Notes: generated by a model from the letters alone, not told the origin. Numbered from the stretch's first letter, positions 18,035-26,339 are shown. The stretch is 50,091 nt of DNA from an uncultured Actinomycetes bacterium (GCA_903834515.1 CAILJM010000002.1:1-50091), one strand, 5' to 3'. Program-made: numbers and translations.

Positions 18035-20056
18035 TTAGACTCTTGGACCAATCTGCTTGAATCCCTTCGGACAGACCGGCTTGGTACCGGTGACCTTCTT
18101 AGTCGATGCGCCGAGCGCACAGGTTACAGTCACCTTAGGCTGTGGCAATGATGCAATCTTTGCCTTCGAAGGCTTGTAGCCTTTCTTGAGTTTGATCGAC
18201 AACTTAGGGCGAGAATAATTGAACCCTGATACATCAATGATGATGTTGTTATTTTTTGCAGAAATAACCGAAATAGCCGAAGTAGTACCACCGGCCTGCG
18301 TGCTAAGTGATACGGTGAGAGCTGTTGTCGCATCTGCCGGGTTGGTCAGACCAAAGAGCAGCGCTGCATCTTTAAATGGAATCACAGCTTTATAGAAGCC
18401 CTGATTCACAGTCTGTCCATCGGCCGCAAAATGGGGTGCTGACGCTTCCCACGAGAAGATTTTGTTCGTTGCATCCCATGTCGGAGTCGAGAGTGAACAC
18501 ACTCCATTCGAACCGACATAAAGATTTCCCGTCGTTCCATCAATCCCAAATCCAGATTGATCGTTCTGTGGGATTATCAAAGTTTGGAATTGGCGGACAT
18601 TTGCTTTTGCGACGCCGGTTTCAGTCGAGCAGTCATTTGCTGGGTCGGTAGCCAGAGGCACTGTGACTGCTGACCCCTCAACAGTCACCAGGGTGTAATC
18701 CCCGCGATTCTGAGTGAGTACGGTCGTGTCAACACCAACGGCAACGGTTACGCCAGTTTTCATATCTCCGGTACGAACATTTACTTGAATAGTTATGTCG
18801 GGATCAAGATTGAGCGCGTAACCCTTTGAACCTGGTTGAGAAGCGAGATTTACTTTGTTGCTCGCATCGGTAAGTGTTGGAAGCACATCAATAAAAAGAT
18901 TATTGCTGAACTCATTCGCCGCTTTAGCCTCAACATAGAGACCGTCGTAGCCGAGTTGGCCGAGATTCAATGTATTCCACAATGGGGTGGTCCAGTGACC
19001 AGCAAGTGCGCGTCCAGCCTCTGCTGGAGGTGCAACATTTGTCGATGCATTAGGTGCCAATGGAGCTGGAGCCACTCCGGGCACAGCACCTGGGCCCGCT
19101 GCCGCAGGTGTTGAACCTGGAGTTGGAGTCGCCGCCGCAGAAGTTGTGGCTGCAGGAGATGCGGCGGGTGTTGCCGTCGCGCTTGCTGTTGGGCTGGCGG
19201 CCACTGAAGGCGCAGCCGATGCTCCTGGTGAAGCCACAGGCGATGGGAGCGTTGTTACAGTCCCCGCAACATCCCACCCGTTAATCAAGGAGTTATTTGT
19301 TACCCAAATTGGAATGACGAGTGGGACCAATTTAGAGAATGTCTTTGCAACAGGATCGTACTTTGCGCCAAAATCTGGTTGCTGTTGAGTGTTAGCAAGA
19401 TCTTTTAGATCCACAAATGTTTCGGTGGCGAAACGCTTCGACTCGGACGCGCCTTTTGTTGCGTCTGTGTAGTCAAATTCCATCTTGACTTCGCCATCTT
19501 TAATAATGACAAGTGCGCTCTTGAAGCAACTAGTCCACGCAACACCCGGGGTTGAAATTTTTGTCACTGGATCAAAGCATGTTACTGGCGCTGTCCAGCT
19601 ATCTGTTGGGCGGGTAGTGTCAAAAGTTTTCTTAACTGAGTCGTATTTCGCTCCTTGTACAGGAAAACTTCCTGTACCAATCAAATTAGTGACATCCATG
19701 AAAACAGCTGTTCCGGAGGTGAGAACGTCGCGCTGGTACTGATCTGTCCACCACCCGTTTCCGATAACAGTCTTTGCAGCATTGAGCTCGGCCATCGGTG
19801 CAAAAGAAATGCCAGCGTTCGCAGGCTGTTGGGGTACTGGATTCCCGTTTGGAACCCACATCAATGGAACGGATTGTCCCTGGGCGGTCTTAAGGAGTAC
19901 TGACTCAACGCAATATATGCCATTGATCTGTGCGCAGGCTGCAAAGGCAGTCTTCGGCACTCGAAGTGTTGCTGCATGCGAAGGCAACGCGCTTCCGACA
20001 AATAATCCAGCTAGGAGAGCGAGGATTGATCCCCGCGCAATGAGTGAAGTGCGCAC
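18035..20056 (-). CDS. Secreted tail-bearing paralog 2
   Basis: I place the start at GTG 20056, where AGGGAGA lies about 5 nt upstream; this gives 673 residues with a clean signal peptide (ALPSHA). A longer frame exists but puts a charged non-signal stretch in front. Only the last cysteine pair of the N-terminal module remains (C41, C49; C-x7-C). The middle contains a low-complexity Ala/Pro/Thr/Ser block (about residues 265-340). The second half (from LGQLGYDGLYVEAKAA) matches paralog 1 over its whole length, including VSGFNYSRPKLSIKL. The tail has C-x15-C-P but ends GFKQIGPRV, the only one without terminal KKK. It has its own upstream gap with repeats and a hairpin, so it may start a second transcript. 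Confidence 0.88.
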   Translation of the reverse strand: MRTSLIARGSILALLAGLFVGSALPSHAATLRVPKTAFAACAQINGIYCVESVLLKTAQGQSVPLMWVPNGNPVPQQPANAGISFAPMAELNAAKTVIGNGWWTDQYQRDVLTSGTAVFMDVTNLIGTGSFPVQGAKYDSVKKTFDTTRPTDSWTAPVTCFDPVTKISTPGVAWTSCFKSALVIIKDGEVKMEFDYTDATKGASESKRFATETFVDLKDLANTQQQPDFGAKYDPVAKTFSKLVPLVIPIWVTNNSLINGWDVAGTVTTLPSPVASPGASAAPSVAASPTASATATPAASPAATTSAAATPTPGSTPAAAGPGAVPGVAPAPLAPNASTNVAPPAEAGRALAGHWTTPLWNTLNLGQLGYDGLYVEAKAANEFSNNLFIDVLPTLTDASNKVNLASQPGSKGYALNLDPDITIQVNVRTGDMKTGVTVAVGVDTTVLTQNRGDYTLVTVEGSAVTVPLATDPANDCSTETGVAKANVRQFQTLIIPQNDQSGFGIDGTTGNLYVGSNGVCSLSTPTWDATNKIFSWEASAPHFAADGQTVNQGFYKAVIPFKDAALLFGLTNPADATTALTVSLSTQAGGTTSAISVISAKNNNIIIDVSGFNYSRPKLSIKLKKGYKPSKAKIASLPQPKVTVTCALGASTKKVTGTKPVCPKGFKQIGPRV

Positions 20057-20121
20057 GTAGTTCTCCCTAAAGAGTTTCAGGATGTAACCGAAATTGGCTA
20101 CTTGTTCTATGTACCGTATTT

Positions 20122-20173
20122 TATGGTCAAATTTATGCACCGACGAGGGTCGGATTGCCCTTTATATGGTCAA
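20122..20173 (-). promoter_or_regulatory. Twin 9-mers flanking a hairpin upstream of paralog 2
   Basis: On the minus strand TTGACCATA occurs at 20173-20165 and again at 20130-20122. Between them lies the hairpin CCGAC-GAGG-GTCGG (20140-20153). TTGACC resembles a -35 element, but I cannot place a convincing -10 element. The arrangement could be a duplicated promoter or operator for paralog 2. It is inferred from repetition alone. Confidence 0.35.
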
Positions 20174-20190
20174 GGCGCCTCGAAACCGCA

Positions 20191-20208
20191 TAGGGCAGGG
20201 ATGCCCTA
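20191..20208 (-). terminator. Perfect hairpin over the stop codon of paralog 1
   Basis: TAGGGCA (20191-20197) and TGCCCTA (20202-20208) form a perfect 7-bp stem with a 4-nt loop, and the stop codon of the gene ending at 20206 lies in the stem. No T-tract follows on the minus strand. It may partly terminate or stabilise the transcript between paralogs 1 and 2. Confidence 0.45.
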
Positions 20209-21480
20209 CTTTTTCTTGAATCCGGCGGGGCAGACCGGGGAGACGGACGTTATTTTCTTCGTGACCACGCCTTTAATGCAGGTGATAGTCGTCTTTTTCG
20301 CCACGCTCAGAGTCGGTTTCGGGGTGGGGGTCGGGGTGGGCTTTGGAGCTCCAGTGACCATCGGATTGCTGACTGATGATGAGCTCATGTTGTAATTAGG
20401 ATTTAACGTGATATCCAACAAAGGGTCTGGGAAATTAAACCCTGAGACGTCGATGATGATGAGCCCGTTTCTAGCCGAGACAGATTTCGTCGCTGCCACC
20501 GAACCACCGGCGGAAGTTGAAATTGAGACCACAAGTGCTGAGGCTGCGTCCGCGGGATTTTTTAGCCCCCAAAGTGCCAAAGCATCAGCATAAGAAATCA
20601 CGGCATGATAAAAACCCTTATTCACCGTTGTGCCATCCGGAGCAAATTTGGGTCCGGAGGCGGAATATCTGAAGGCTTTTGTATCGGGATTCCACACTGG
20701 AGTTGAAAAGTTACAAATCCCATTTGAGCCCACATACAACTTACCGCTCAAGCCGTCGACGCTGAAACCAAATGGATCATTCGAGGGCACGATCACAGAT
20801 TGAAATTCTGTTACTAACGCGACGGCAACGCCTGAGTCACCCACACAATCCTTGGTCGACTTTGCAAGCGGAACGCTTACGGGATAACCAGAAATTTCAG
20901 CGGTCGAATAACCTGATGCAGTGCCGATATCAAGAGTTGCATCTGCGCCAACTCCGAATGTCACGCCAGTTTTAATGTCACCGATATGAAGTTTTATATC
21001 AATTGAGGTCTCTGAATCTAAATTAACTGCATAGTTTGGACTCGCATCTCGCGCAGCAAGATGCACCGACCTGCCCGTAGAAAGTGTCGGTTGGGCATCC
21101 ACATACACCCACGGAACAAACGAGTTTGCTGCTTTGGCGTCGATATAAATTCCATCATAATTATTGGAATCAAATGCCCCTACAGCCGTCCATCGGCCTG
21201 GCAATATCGATTTTCCGGCTACCACTCCAGTCGATATTCCAGCAGCTGTACCTGCACTCCCTGCAGGAGTCCAAAGAAGAACAATCGGTTTTTGTCCACT
21301 CTTCGTCACACTGACACTTTCGATGCAGTAATTAGTAAGAGAAGCTGAGCAAGGTTGAAAAGAACCAGCTGGCAAACTAATAGCTGCATTTGCCGCCAGC
21401 GGAGCCAAGTTGAACGTGAATACTGTTACAAATAGCGTAATTGATGTGGCAAGGAATTTTCGGACCTTTTTTGCGAACAT
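20206..21480 (-). CDS. Secreted tail-bearing paralog 1 (first in array)
   Basis: The 424-residue protein has a signal peptide (about 1-32, ANA) and the single N-terminal C-x7-C pair (C44, C52). It is essentially a short version of paralog 2: both share the segments DGIYIDAKAANSF / DGLYVEAKAANEF, KLYVGSNGICNFSTPVW and VSGFNFPDPLLDITL. A Pro/Thr linker (TPTPTPKPT) precedes the C-x15-C-P-x-G-F-K-K-K tail. GGAGAG lies about 7 nt upstream of ATG. It begins 40 bp after the putative anti-sigma gene, with only a weak inverted repeat between, so it could be co-transcribed with the sigma factor. No known function is assignable. Confidence 0.9.
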   Translation of the reverse strand: MFAKKVRKFLATSITLFVTVFTFNLAPLAANAAISLPAGSFQPCSASLTNYCIESVSVTKSGQKPIVLLWTPAGSAGTAAGISTGVVAGKSILPGRWTAVGAFDSNNYDGIYIDAKAANSFVPWVYVDAQPTLSTGRSVHLAARDASPNYAVNLDSETSIDIKLHIGDIKTGVTFGVGADATLDIGTASGYSTAEISGYPVSVPLAKSTKDCVGDSGVAVALVTEFQSVIVPSNDPFGFSVDGLSGKLYVGSNGICNFSTPVWNPDTKAFRYSASGPKFAPDGTTVNKGFYHAVISYADALALWGLKNPADAASALVVSISTSAGGSVAATKSVSARNGLIIIDVSGFNFPDPLLDITLNPNYNMSSSSVSNPMVTGAPKPTPTPTPKPTLSVAKKTTITCIKGVVTKKITSVSPVCPAGFKKK

Positions 21481-21520
21481 CGTTTACTCTCCACAATCTC
21501 TCATCACTAGCTTATGACTT

Positions 21521-22189
21521 CTAGTGTGCAGGGGTTAAGAACCAATTCCACTGCCAGGTCGAATTAGAGCCAACAGTAAGCCCTTGCGTGAACTCTGGGA
21601 AAGTGTAAACGAGTAGTGCCGAATTTCCGGGGGTAACAGTGACTGGTCTAGAGGAACTCACGAGCGGCTCATGATTAACAAAAATCATCAGTGCGGGATT
21701 TGCCGTCACGATATCGCCAGTGTTGTTCTTTACATTTAAAATCCAGGATGTAGGGCAAGCACCTGTCGAACAAACCTGCCACGTAACTTTAAGCCCAACA
21801 GAAGTCAGGCCACCGAGTGTGTCTCCGATTCCTCCGGCCTTAGAAATGGCAGTTAGGTCGCCAACGCTCTGTTCCCAAGTTACGGGATAATCAGAAATTA
21901 GGTGATCGATCAGATTTGGTTGCAAAGCATGAGTATCTCCCGAACCAATTGCTCCACTATTACCCGTATTCTTGGCTGCAAAATTGTGCTGACTTACAAA
22001 TCTGCCGAGAGTGAAAATACCAATGGCTGTCATAGAGGAGAGAGCGAGGATGAGAGAAATTATTATTGCTCTGCGAATACGCCGGCCTCGTATCACGTTA
22101 AAAACAGAAGAAACCAAATCTCTTCCAGAATATTCACCTCTGCCGATCATCTTGATCTCGTGACTGATTATTGCGTCAATATCATTCAC
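21521..22189 (-). CDS. Single-pass membrane protein, candidate anti-sigma factor
   Basis: The 222-residue protein has a short cytoplasmic N-terminus (1-39), one membrane helix (about 40-62) and an extracellular C-terminal domain of about 150 residues with a cysteine pair (CSTGAC) and beta-rich sequence ending in WNWF. It has no H-x3-C-x2-C zinc motif, so it is not a classical ZAS anti-sigma factor. Its ATG overlaps the sigma-factor stop by 4 bp (ATGA), the usual arrangement for a sigma and its membrane-bound regulator. The role is inferred from position and topology. It could instead be the first structural component of the secreted array. Confidence 0.65.
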   Translation of the reverse strand: MNDIDAIISHEIKMIGRGEYSGRDLVSSVFNVIRGRRIRRAIIISLILALSSMTAIGIFTLGRFVSQHNFAAKNTGNSGAIGSGDTHALQPNLIDHLISDYPVTWEQSVGDLTAISKAGGIGDTLGGLTSVGLKVTWQVCSTGACPTSWILNVKNNTGDIVTANPALMIFVNHEPLVSSSRPVTVTPGNSALLVYTFPEFTQGLTVGSNSTWQWNWFLTPAH

Positions 22190-22806
22190 TCTTCAATCAC
22201 CACCTCTCCATAAACCATTTCAACTATGGTGGATTCGAAATTCTCTACGTTTTTTTCTTTCAAAAGTGGAGGAAGTGACTTTTTAATTGACTTTTCAAAT
22301 TCAGGAATGAGTTCTAAATGCGCCGCAACCGCCGCTTTCCCTCGTGCCAGATGAGATCCGACAGTTCCCATTGGAATCTTTAAGATATCTGCAACTTCCC
22401 TAAGTACTAAACCATGCTCATAAACCAGCACCAAAACAGCTCGTTGGGCTGCTGTTAGAGTTTTAAGTGCCGATTGAACCAACAATCTCTGAATCACGTC
22501 ATCAGATTGATCGGCGATGTTCCGAACGTCCTCTGCAAGCTCCCATGGAGTTTCGCTTTCGTACTGTTTACGAAGCCATTTCCGGCGCATATCTGCATGT
22601 TTTGAAACCATGACACGAATAACATAGGCCTCAGGATTCTCATGCTCTTTTACTTTGTTCCAACGTAAGTAAACATCAGCTAGCGCTTCCTGGAGCACAT
22701 CTTCTGCATTTTGACTGTCAAAGACGATGGTACGTGCGGCTCTTAATAACGCACGTTCGCGTTCGCGCAACCAGATCGTGAATTCGACCTGGTTCTCTTT
22801 TCTCAT
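22186..22806 (-). CDS. SigE-family (ECF-like) RNA polymerase sigma factor
   Basis: I place the start at ATG 22806 (206 residues, MRKENQVEF). A longer frame would overlap the end of the upstream transferase gene by 62 bp and adds an unlikely leader. Region 2 is at about residues 10-75, including the core NAEDVLQEALADVYLRW. Region 4 is at about 110-160, with the helix-turn-helix LREVADILKIPMGTVGSHL. An acidic C-terminal extension of about 40 residues is unusual. The context is a TagO/WecA-like gene upstream, a membrane protein overlapping its 3' end, and six secreted proteins beyond, so the likely role is control of envelope genes. The first residues lack a strong ribosome binding site. Confidence 0.88.
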   Translation of the reverse strand: MRKENQVEFTIWLRERERALLRAARTIVFDSQNAEDVLQEALADVYLRWNKVKEHENPEAYVIRVMVSKHADMRRKWLRKQYESETPWELAEDVRNIADQSDDVIQRLLVQSALKTLTAAQRAVLVLVYEHGLVLREVADILKIPMGTVGSHLARGKAAVAAHLELIPEFEKSIKKSLPPLLKEKNVENFESTIVEMVYGEVVIEE

Positions 22807-22816
22807 GACTCGAAGG

Positions 22817-23857
22817 TTACTCTGCATCCGCAGTTCGGATGAAAAATACAAAGAGTCCAACCCATGCCAAACCAGCAAACCCAGTCACATATTGCTCGAC
22901 CGACTTATTTGTCATTGGGATCAATACTGCGCAGAATGCAAAGATCCCCGATAAAACCCACAAAGTAATAGCGGCGATAGGTCGAGCCATTCCGGCCCGA
23001 ATCAATCGATGGCTTAAGTGATCACGTCCACCTTGGAAGGGCGAGATTCTTCTACGAAGGCGCGAGAGTACGGCAACCGATGTATCAAGTATTGGTACTG
23101 CGATCAACAATACCGGCGTGGCAAAAGATGTCCACTTCGTCTGGGCGCTCGGATGAAGTCGGATTGTAAGTGTCGCAATCAGGATCCCAAGAAAGAGCGC
23201 GCCTGCATCACCCATGTAGATGCGGGCAGGGCTCTTATTCCACAGTAGAAACCCAATCGTTGCACCCGCAGTCACTGCAGCGAGACCAGCCACTAAATAT
23301 TGTTCGCCATTGATTCCTAAAATCGTAAGTCCTATTGATGAAATTGCGACTGTTCCAGCTGCGCCACCATCGAGATTATCGAAGAAATTAATTGAGTTAC
23401 ATATTCCGACTATCCATAGCGTTGTAATGATGGCATCGATAATTTTTGATCCAGTCGGGGTGCCGACCGTACTTGATGAGATCAAGAGTGCTGATGTGAA
23501 GAGTCCTGCGACGGTTTGTGCAACGAATCGTGGAATTGGCGGCAAATTCTTTATGTCATCCCACAGGCCGATTGCCCCTAAAACGAGAGCTGGGCCAAGT
23601 ACAGATAAACCGAGCAAATAATTCTTACTTGGCGAAGCTTTGATGAGAAGCGATCCAAATGTGATGATGAATATTCCGAGAATGATTCCAACCCCGCCCA
23701 AGTATGGGACTGGCTCTTTATGTGTTTTATGTGAAGTGATTGGTGCGTCCATCACCTGATGCTTGATCGCAATCCTGCGCATGAGCGGAGTGAGGGAGCC
23801 AACCACAATAAATGAAGCGACTAAGAGAATGAGGTCTTGGGTGTGGGAGATTTTCAT
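22817..23857 (-). CDS. Undecaprenyl-phosphate sugar-1-phosphate transferase (WecA/TagO family)
   Basis: The 346-residue polytopic membrane enzyme, with about ten membrane segments, transfers an amino-sugar phosphate from a UDP-sugar to undecaprenyl phosphate, the first step of wall teichoic acid, arabinogalactan or O-glycan precursor synthesis. Family motifs seen are HKEPVPYLGGVGI near residue 45, NSINFFDNLDGGAAG (catalytic Asp pair region), MGDAGALFLG, and HLSHRLIRAGM near the C-terminus. It belongs to the WecA/TagO branch rather than MraY, judging from the HLSHRL loop. The gene follows the bldC-like gene by 27 bp and precedes the sigma factor by 10 bp, so it is probably in one transcript with the envelope array. 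Confidence 0.9.
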   Translation of the reverse strand: MKISHTQDLILLVASFIVVGSLTPLMRRIAIKHQVMDAPITSHKTHKEPVPYLGGVGIILGIFIITFGSLLIKASPSKNYLLGLSVLGPALVLGAIGLWDDIKNLPPIPRFVAQTVAGLFTSALLISSSTVGTPTGSKIIDAIITTLWIVGICNSINFFDNLDGGAAGTVAISSIGLTILGINGEQYLVAGLAAVTAGATIGFLLWNKSPARIYMGDAGALFLGILIATLTIRLHPSAQTKWTSFATPVLLIAVPILDTSVAVLSRLRRRISPFQGGRDHLSHRLIRAGMARPIAAITLWVLSGIFAFCAVLIPMTNKSVEQYVTGFAGLAWVGLFVFFIRTADAE

Positions 23858-23884
23858 AGTGAGATAAGACCGCTGAGAATTGAG

Positions 23885-24079
23885 CTACTGGGCGTTAATC
23901 TTGTTGAGCAGCGCTTTCACTTCGGATTCTTTATATCGACGATGGCCACCAAGTGTTCGAATCGAGGTGAGCTTTCCAGCCTTCGCCCAACGCGTAACCG
24001 TTTTTGGATCGACGCGAAAGAGTGCGGCTACCTCTGCTGGTGTCAGCAAAACTTCTTGTGCCGGAATCTGGTCACTCAT
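23885..24079 (-). CDS. bldC: BldC-like MerR-type DNA-binding protein
   Basis: I choose ATG 24079, which has AGGAGG about 6 nt upstream and gives 64 residues; the longer frame has no comparable site. The protein is a single winged-helix MerR-type domain: LLTPAEVAALFRVDPKTVTR (helix-turn-helix) and LTSIRTLGGHRRYKESEV (wing). Its length and the absence of an effector domain match actinobacterial BldC, which binds DNA cooperatively at direct repeats and controls development in Streptomyces. Its role in a non-sporulating species is unknown. It lies directly upstream of the WecA-like/sigma/secreted array. Confidence 0.9.
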   Translation of the reverse strand: MSDQIPAQEVLLTPAEVAALFRVDPKTVTRWAKAGKLTSIRTLGGHRRYKESEVKALLNKINAQ

Positions 24080-24224
24080 AGGCTGCCTCCTCACTCTTTG
24101 TTCGTGATTCACACAGCGCCTTTGCCGTGTCCGAATCGTCCGTTATGAGAGGAGTATTCCCTGCAGAAGATGAAAAGAGAAGAGAAACCTTTGGAAATAT
24201 TCGAAAAAGTGGAAATTACGCGTG

Positions 24225-25046
24225 CTACATAGCTTGTTCGAAGGCCGCTACGCGGCGCCAACGAGAAACGAGCCGTTCGTAGCCCTGACCAGCCATCGCG
24301 CCATCACCTTGGGATAACCCGGCAAGAGATAAATGAATATCCTCGATTGAGGTATCAGCCTCTAACCCTGGCTCGCCATTTGCGATCAACGCCTGTTCTA
24401 AATAGTCGGCGAGGCCGCCGTAATCACATTCGACAATGGAGTCGGCGTGGAACATCGACAGCCACTCCAACAAATCCGCGATCTCTTGCTCGATCGGCCC
24501 ATTTCCAAATGAAGCGAGAACGGCTTGGTGGGTATACATGCAACGCTGCTTTGCATTTGCGACAGATGTGCGCATCACTGTGTATGCACCATCTTCTGCG
24601 CTACCGCGGAGTCGTTCATCCGTTGAGAAGAGTGAGAACCAGCGAGGTGGGATCATCCACGTCTCAGTAATAATGTGTGGGACTTTCTCATCAAGTCCTT
24701 CGCGTTCAACATTTACAGTGATCGCTTCTTCTACGGATTCAGGTAGAAAGAATTTTGCGAGTGGCGCTGGCAATGAATCTTTAAAAGTTTCTAAGGCTGC
24801 CCAACAACGCGTAGCAGTTGACCACGGTGCGACATAACGCTTACCTTCGAATTCAAGGATGTGTGCACCATCTGCCTGAAGAACGGGTGGCTCAGTGAAT
24901 ATCGTTCGACGCAACGCACGGATCTGCTCTTCACGACCAGTGAGTGCTGTCATGGGAATAGATTCCCAACGCAGTTGATCTACCGGCGCAAAGGCATCGA
25001 TCGGTTCGTAGATACGAAGTGATGCTACATACGGAGTTGGACGCAT
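24225..25046 (-). CDS. Conserved actinobacterial protein of unknown function
   Basis: The 273-residue soluble protein has no signal or membrane segment. It starts MRPTPYVASLRIYEP and contains YVAPWSTATRCWAAL near residue 72, a long helical stretch (about 160-230, including ADLLEWLSMFHADSIVECDY) and a C-terminal RLVSRWRRVAAFEQ. I recall proteins of this type beside bldC and the DUF3073 gene in other actinobacteria, but cannot check that here, and I know no biochemical function. It lies 19 bp after the DUF3073 gene. A 145-bp gap separates it from bldC. It is probably the last gene of the purine-side transcript or its own short unit. Confidence 0.8.
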   Translation of the reverse strand: MRPTPYVASLRIYEPIDAFAPVDQLRWESIPMTALTGREEQIRALRRTIFTEPPVLQADGAHILEFEGKRYVAPWSTATRCWAALETFKDSLPAPLAKFFLPESVEEAITVNVEREGLDEKVPHIITETWMIPPRWFSLFSTDERLRGSAEDGAYTVMRTSVANAKQRCMYTHQAVLASFGNGPIEQEIADLLEWLSMFHADSIVECDYGGLADYLEQALIANGEPGLEADTSIEDIHLSLAGLSQGDGAMAGQGYERLVSRWRRVAAFEQAM

Positions 25047-25065
25047 AGCGATTCGTTATGCGAAC

Positions 25066-25239
25066 TTATGCACGACGGATGTAGTTGCCCTCTGCGAACG
25101 GGTCATCATCGTTCTGGTTGTCTGTATCAATTTCGCCATGGAGCTCTTTAGCAAGACGTTCAAGATCCATCTCTTGACCGTTGTACTTAAGATCTCTTGC
25201 GACTTTAGTCTGCTTAGCTTTCGCACGGCCTCGACCCAT
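25066..25239 (-). CDS. DUF3073 micro-protein
   Basis: The 57-residue protein starts MGRGRAKAKQTKVARDLKY and ends with an acidic stretch followed by FAEGNYIRRA. This basic N-terminus with GRGRAKAKQTKVAR is the signature of DUF3073, a family found throughout actinobacteria and without known function. The basic head and acidic tail suggest nucleic-acid or ribosome contact, which is inference. GGGGGTCTCACT lies just upstream of the ATG. It sits between purM and the conserved 273-residue gene. Confidence 0.92.
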   Translation of the reverse strand: MGRGRAKAKQTKVARDLKYNGQEMDLERLAKELHGEIDTDNQNDDDPFAEGNYIRRA

Positions 25240-25283
25240 AGTGAGACCCCCTTACTGATATCAAAATTCGTCAGAGGCGTAGA

Positions 25284-26339
25284 TTATCGGAGTTGGTAGT
25301 TCCCCACCAAAGCAGCACCCACTGAACCGGTCCTATCCTCAATAACGCCGGCGACCCAGGCTTTCATTCCCCGGGCTGCGAGCGTGCGCAGGGCCCGATC
25401 GGCCTCTTCGGGGGCCAAAATCGCGCTCATTCCGATGCCGCAGTTCCAGGTCCGCTCCATATCACTCTGTGGGACGCCGCCAGCCTTGGCTAGGTACTCG
25501 ACCTCCACAGGCAGTACCCAGGTCCCCCGGTCATAGCTCGCCATGAGGTGATCCGGCATGACTCGAGCGGTATTTTCGGCGATCCCGCCACCGGTGATGT
25601 GGCTAAAGCCGTGGAGTGATCCCTGCATCGCCTTATAGAGCGCCAAGCAATCGAGTGAGTAGATCTCAGTTGGTGTCAGGAGAACTTCACCCACGCTCTT
25701 GCCGAGCTCTTCGATATGGGTATCAAGCGAAATCTTTTGAGTCGCGACAATGTGTCGAACGAGTGAGTAGCCATTCGCATGGAAACCGCTTGCTGGCATC
25801 GCAATAATGAGGTCACCCTTACGAACTTTCTCAGCACCAAGCAAAAGCTCGGCATCGACAGCGCCAGTTGCAGCTCCTGCGATATCAAATTCATCTTCTT
25901 CGAGAAGTCCAGGATGCTCTGCAGTCTCGCCACCGACGAGCGCTACTCCAGCTTTCGCGGCGCCGATTGCAATTCCTTTTACAATCTCAGCGATTCTCTC
26001 TGGAATAACTTTTCCAACGGCGATGTAATCGGTCATGAAGAGTGGTTCAGCGCCACAGACAACAAGATCATCAACAACCATTGCGACAAGATCTTCACCG
26101 ATCGTGTCGTACTTGCCGAGTGCTCGTGCAATCTCAGTCTTAGTACCAACGCCATCAGTAGATGTAGCAAGAAGTGGTCGCTTCATATCTTTCAGGGCTG
26201 ATACATCAAAGAGACCTGCGAAGCCACCGATATCACCCACAACTTCCGGACGGCGTGCTCGCTTAAGATGTTCCTTCATTAATTCAACAGCGCGGTCTCC
26301 CGCATCGATATCTACACCGGCTTCTGCGTAAGTGCTCAC
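25284..26339 (-). CDS. purM: Phosphoribosylformylglycinamidine cyclo-ligase (AIR synthetase)
   Basis: The 351-residue enzyme closes the imidazole ring, converting FGAM to AIR with ATP (purine step 5). The segments MVVDDLVVCGAEPLFMTDY, VALVGGETAEHPG and GFSHITGGGIAEN are characteristic of PurM. Its length is typical of the family. It starts with GTG that overlaps the purF stop by 4 bp (GTGA), so translation is coupled to purF. It is last of the purine genes in this strand order before the DUF3073 gene. Confidence 0.97.
   Translation of the reverse strand: MSTYAEAGVDIDAGDRAVELMKEHLKRARRPEVVGDIGGFAGLFDVSALKDMKRPLLATSTDGVGTKTEIARALGKYDTIGEDLVAMVVDDLVVCGAEPLFMTDYIAVGKVIPERIAEIVKGIAIGAAKAGVALVGGETAEHPGLLEEDEFDIAGAATGAVDAELLLGAEKVRKGDLIIAMPASGFHANGYSLVRHIVATQKISLDTHIEELGKSVGEVLLTPTEIYSLDCLALYKAMQGSLHGFSHITGGGIAENTARVMPDHLMASYDRGTWVLPVEVEYLAKAGGVPQSDMERTWNCGIGMSAILAPEEADRALRTLAARGMKAWVAGVIEDRTGSVGAALVGNYQLR

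Noticed and set aside
22807-22878. A 24-residue N-terminal extension of the sigma factor
   Set aside because: It would overlap the transferase gene by 62 bp, has no good ribosome binding site, and does not resemble the start of SigE-family proteins.
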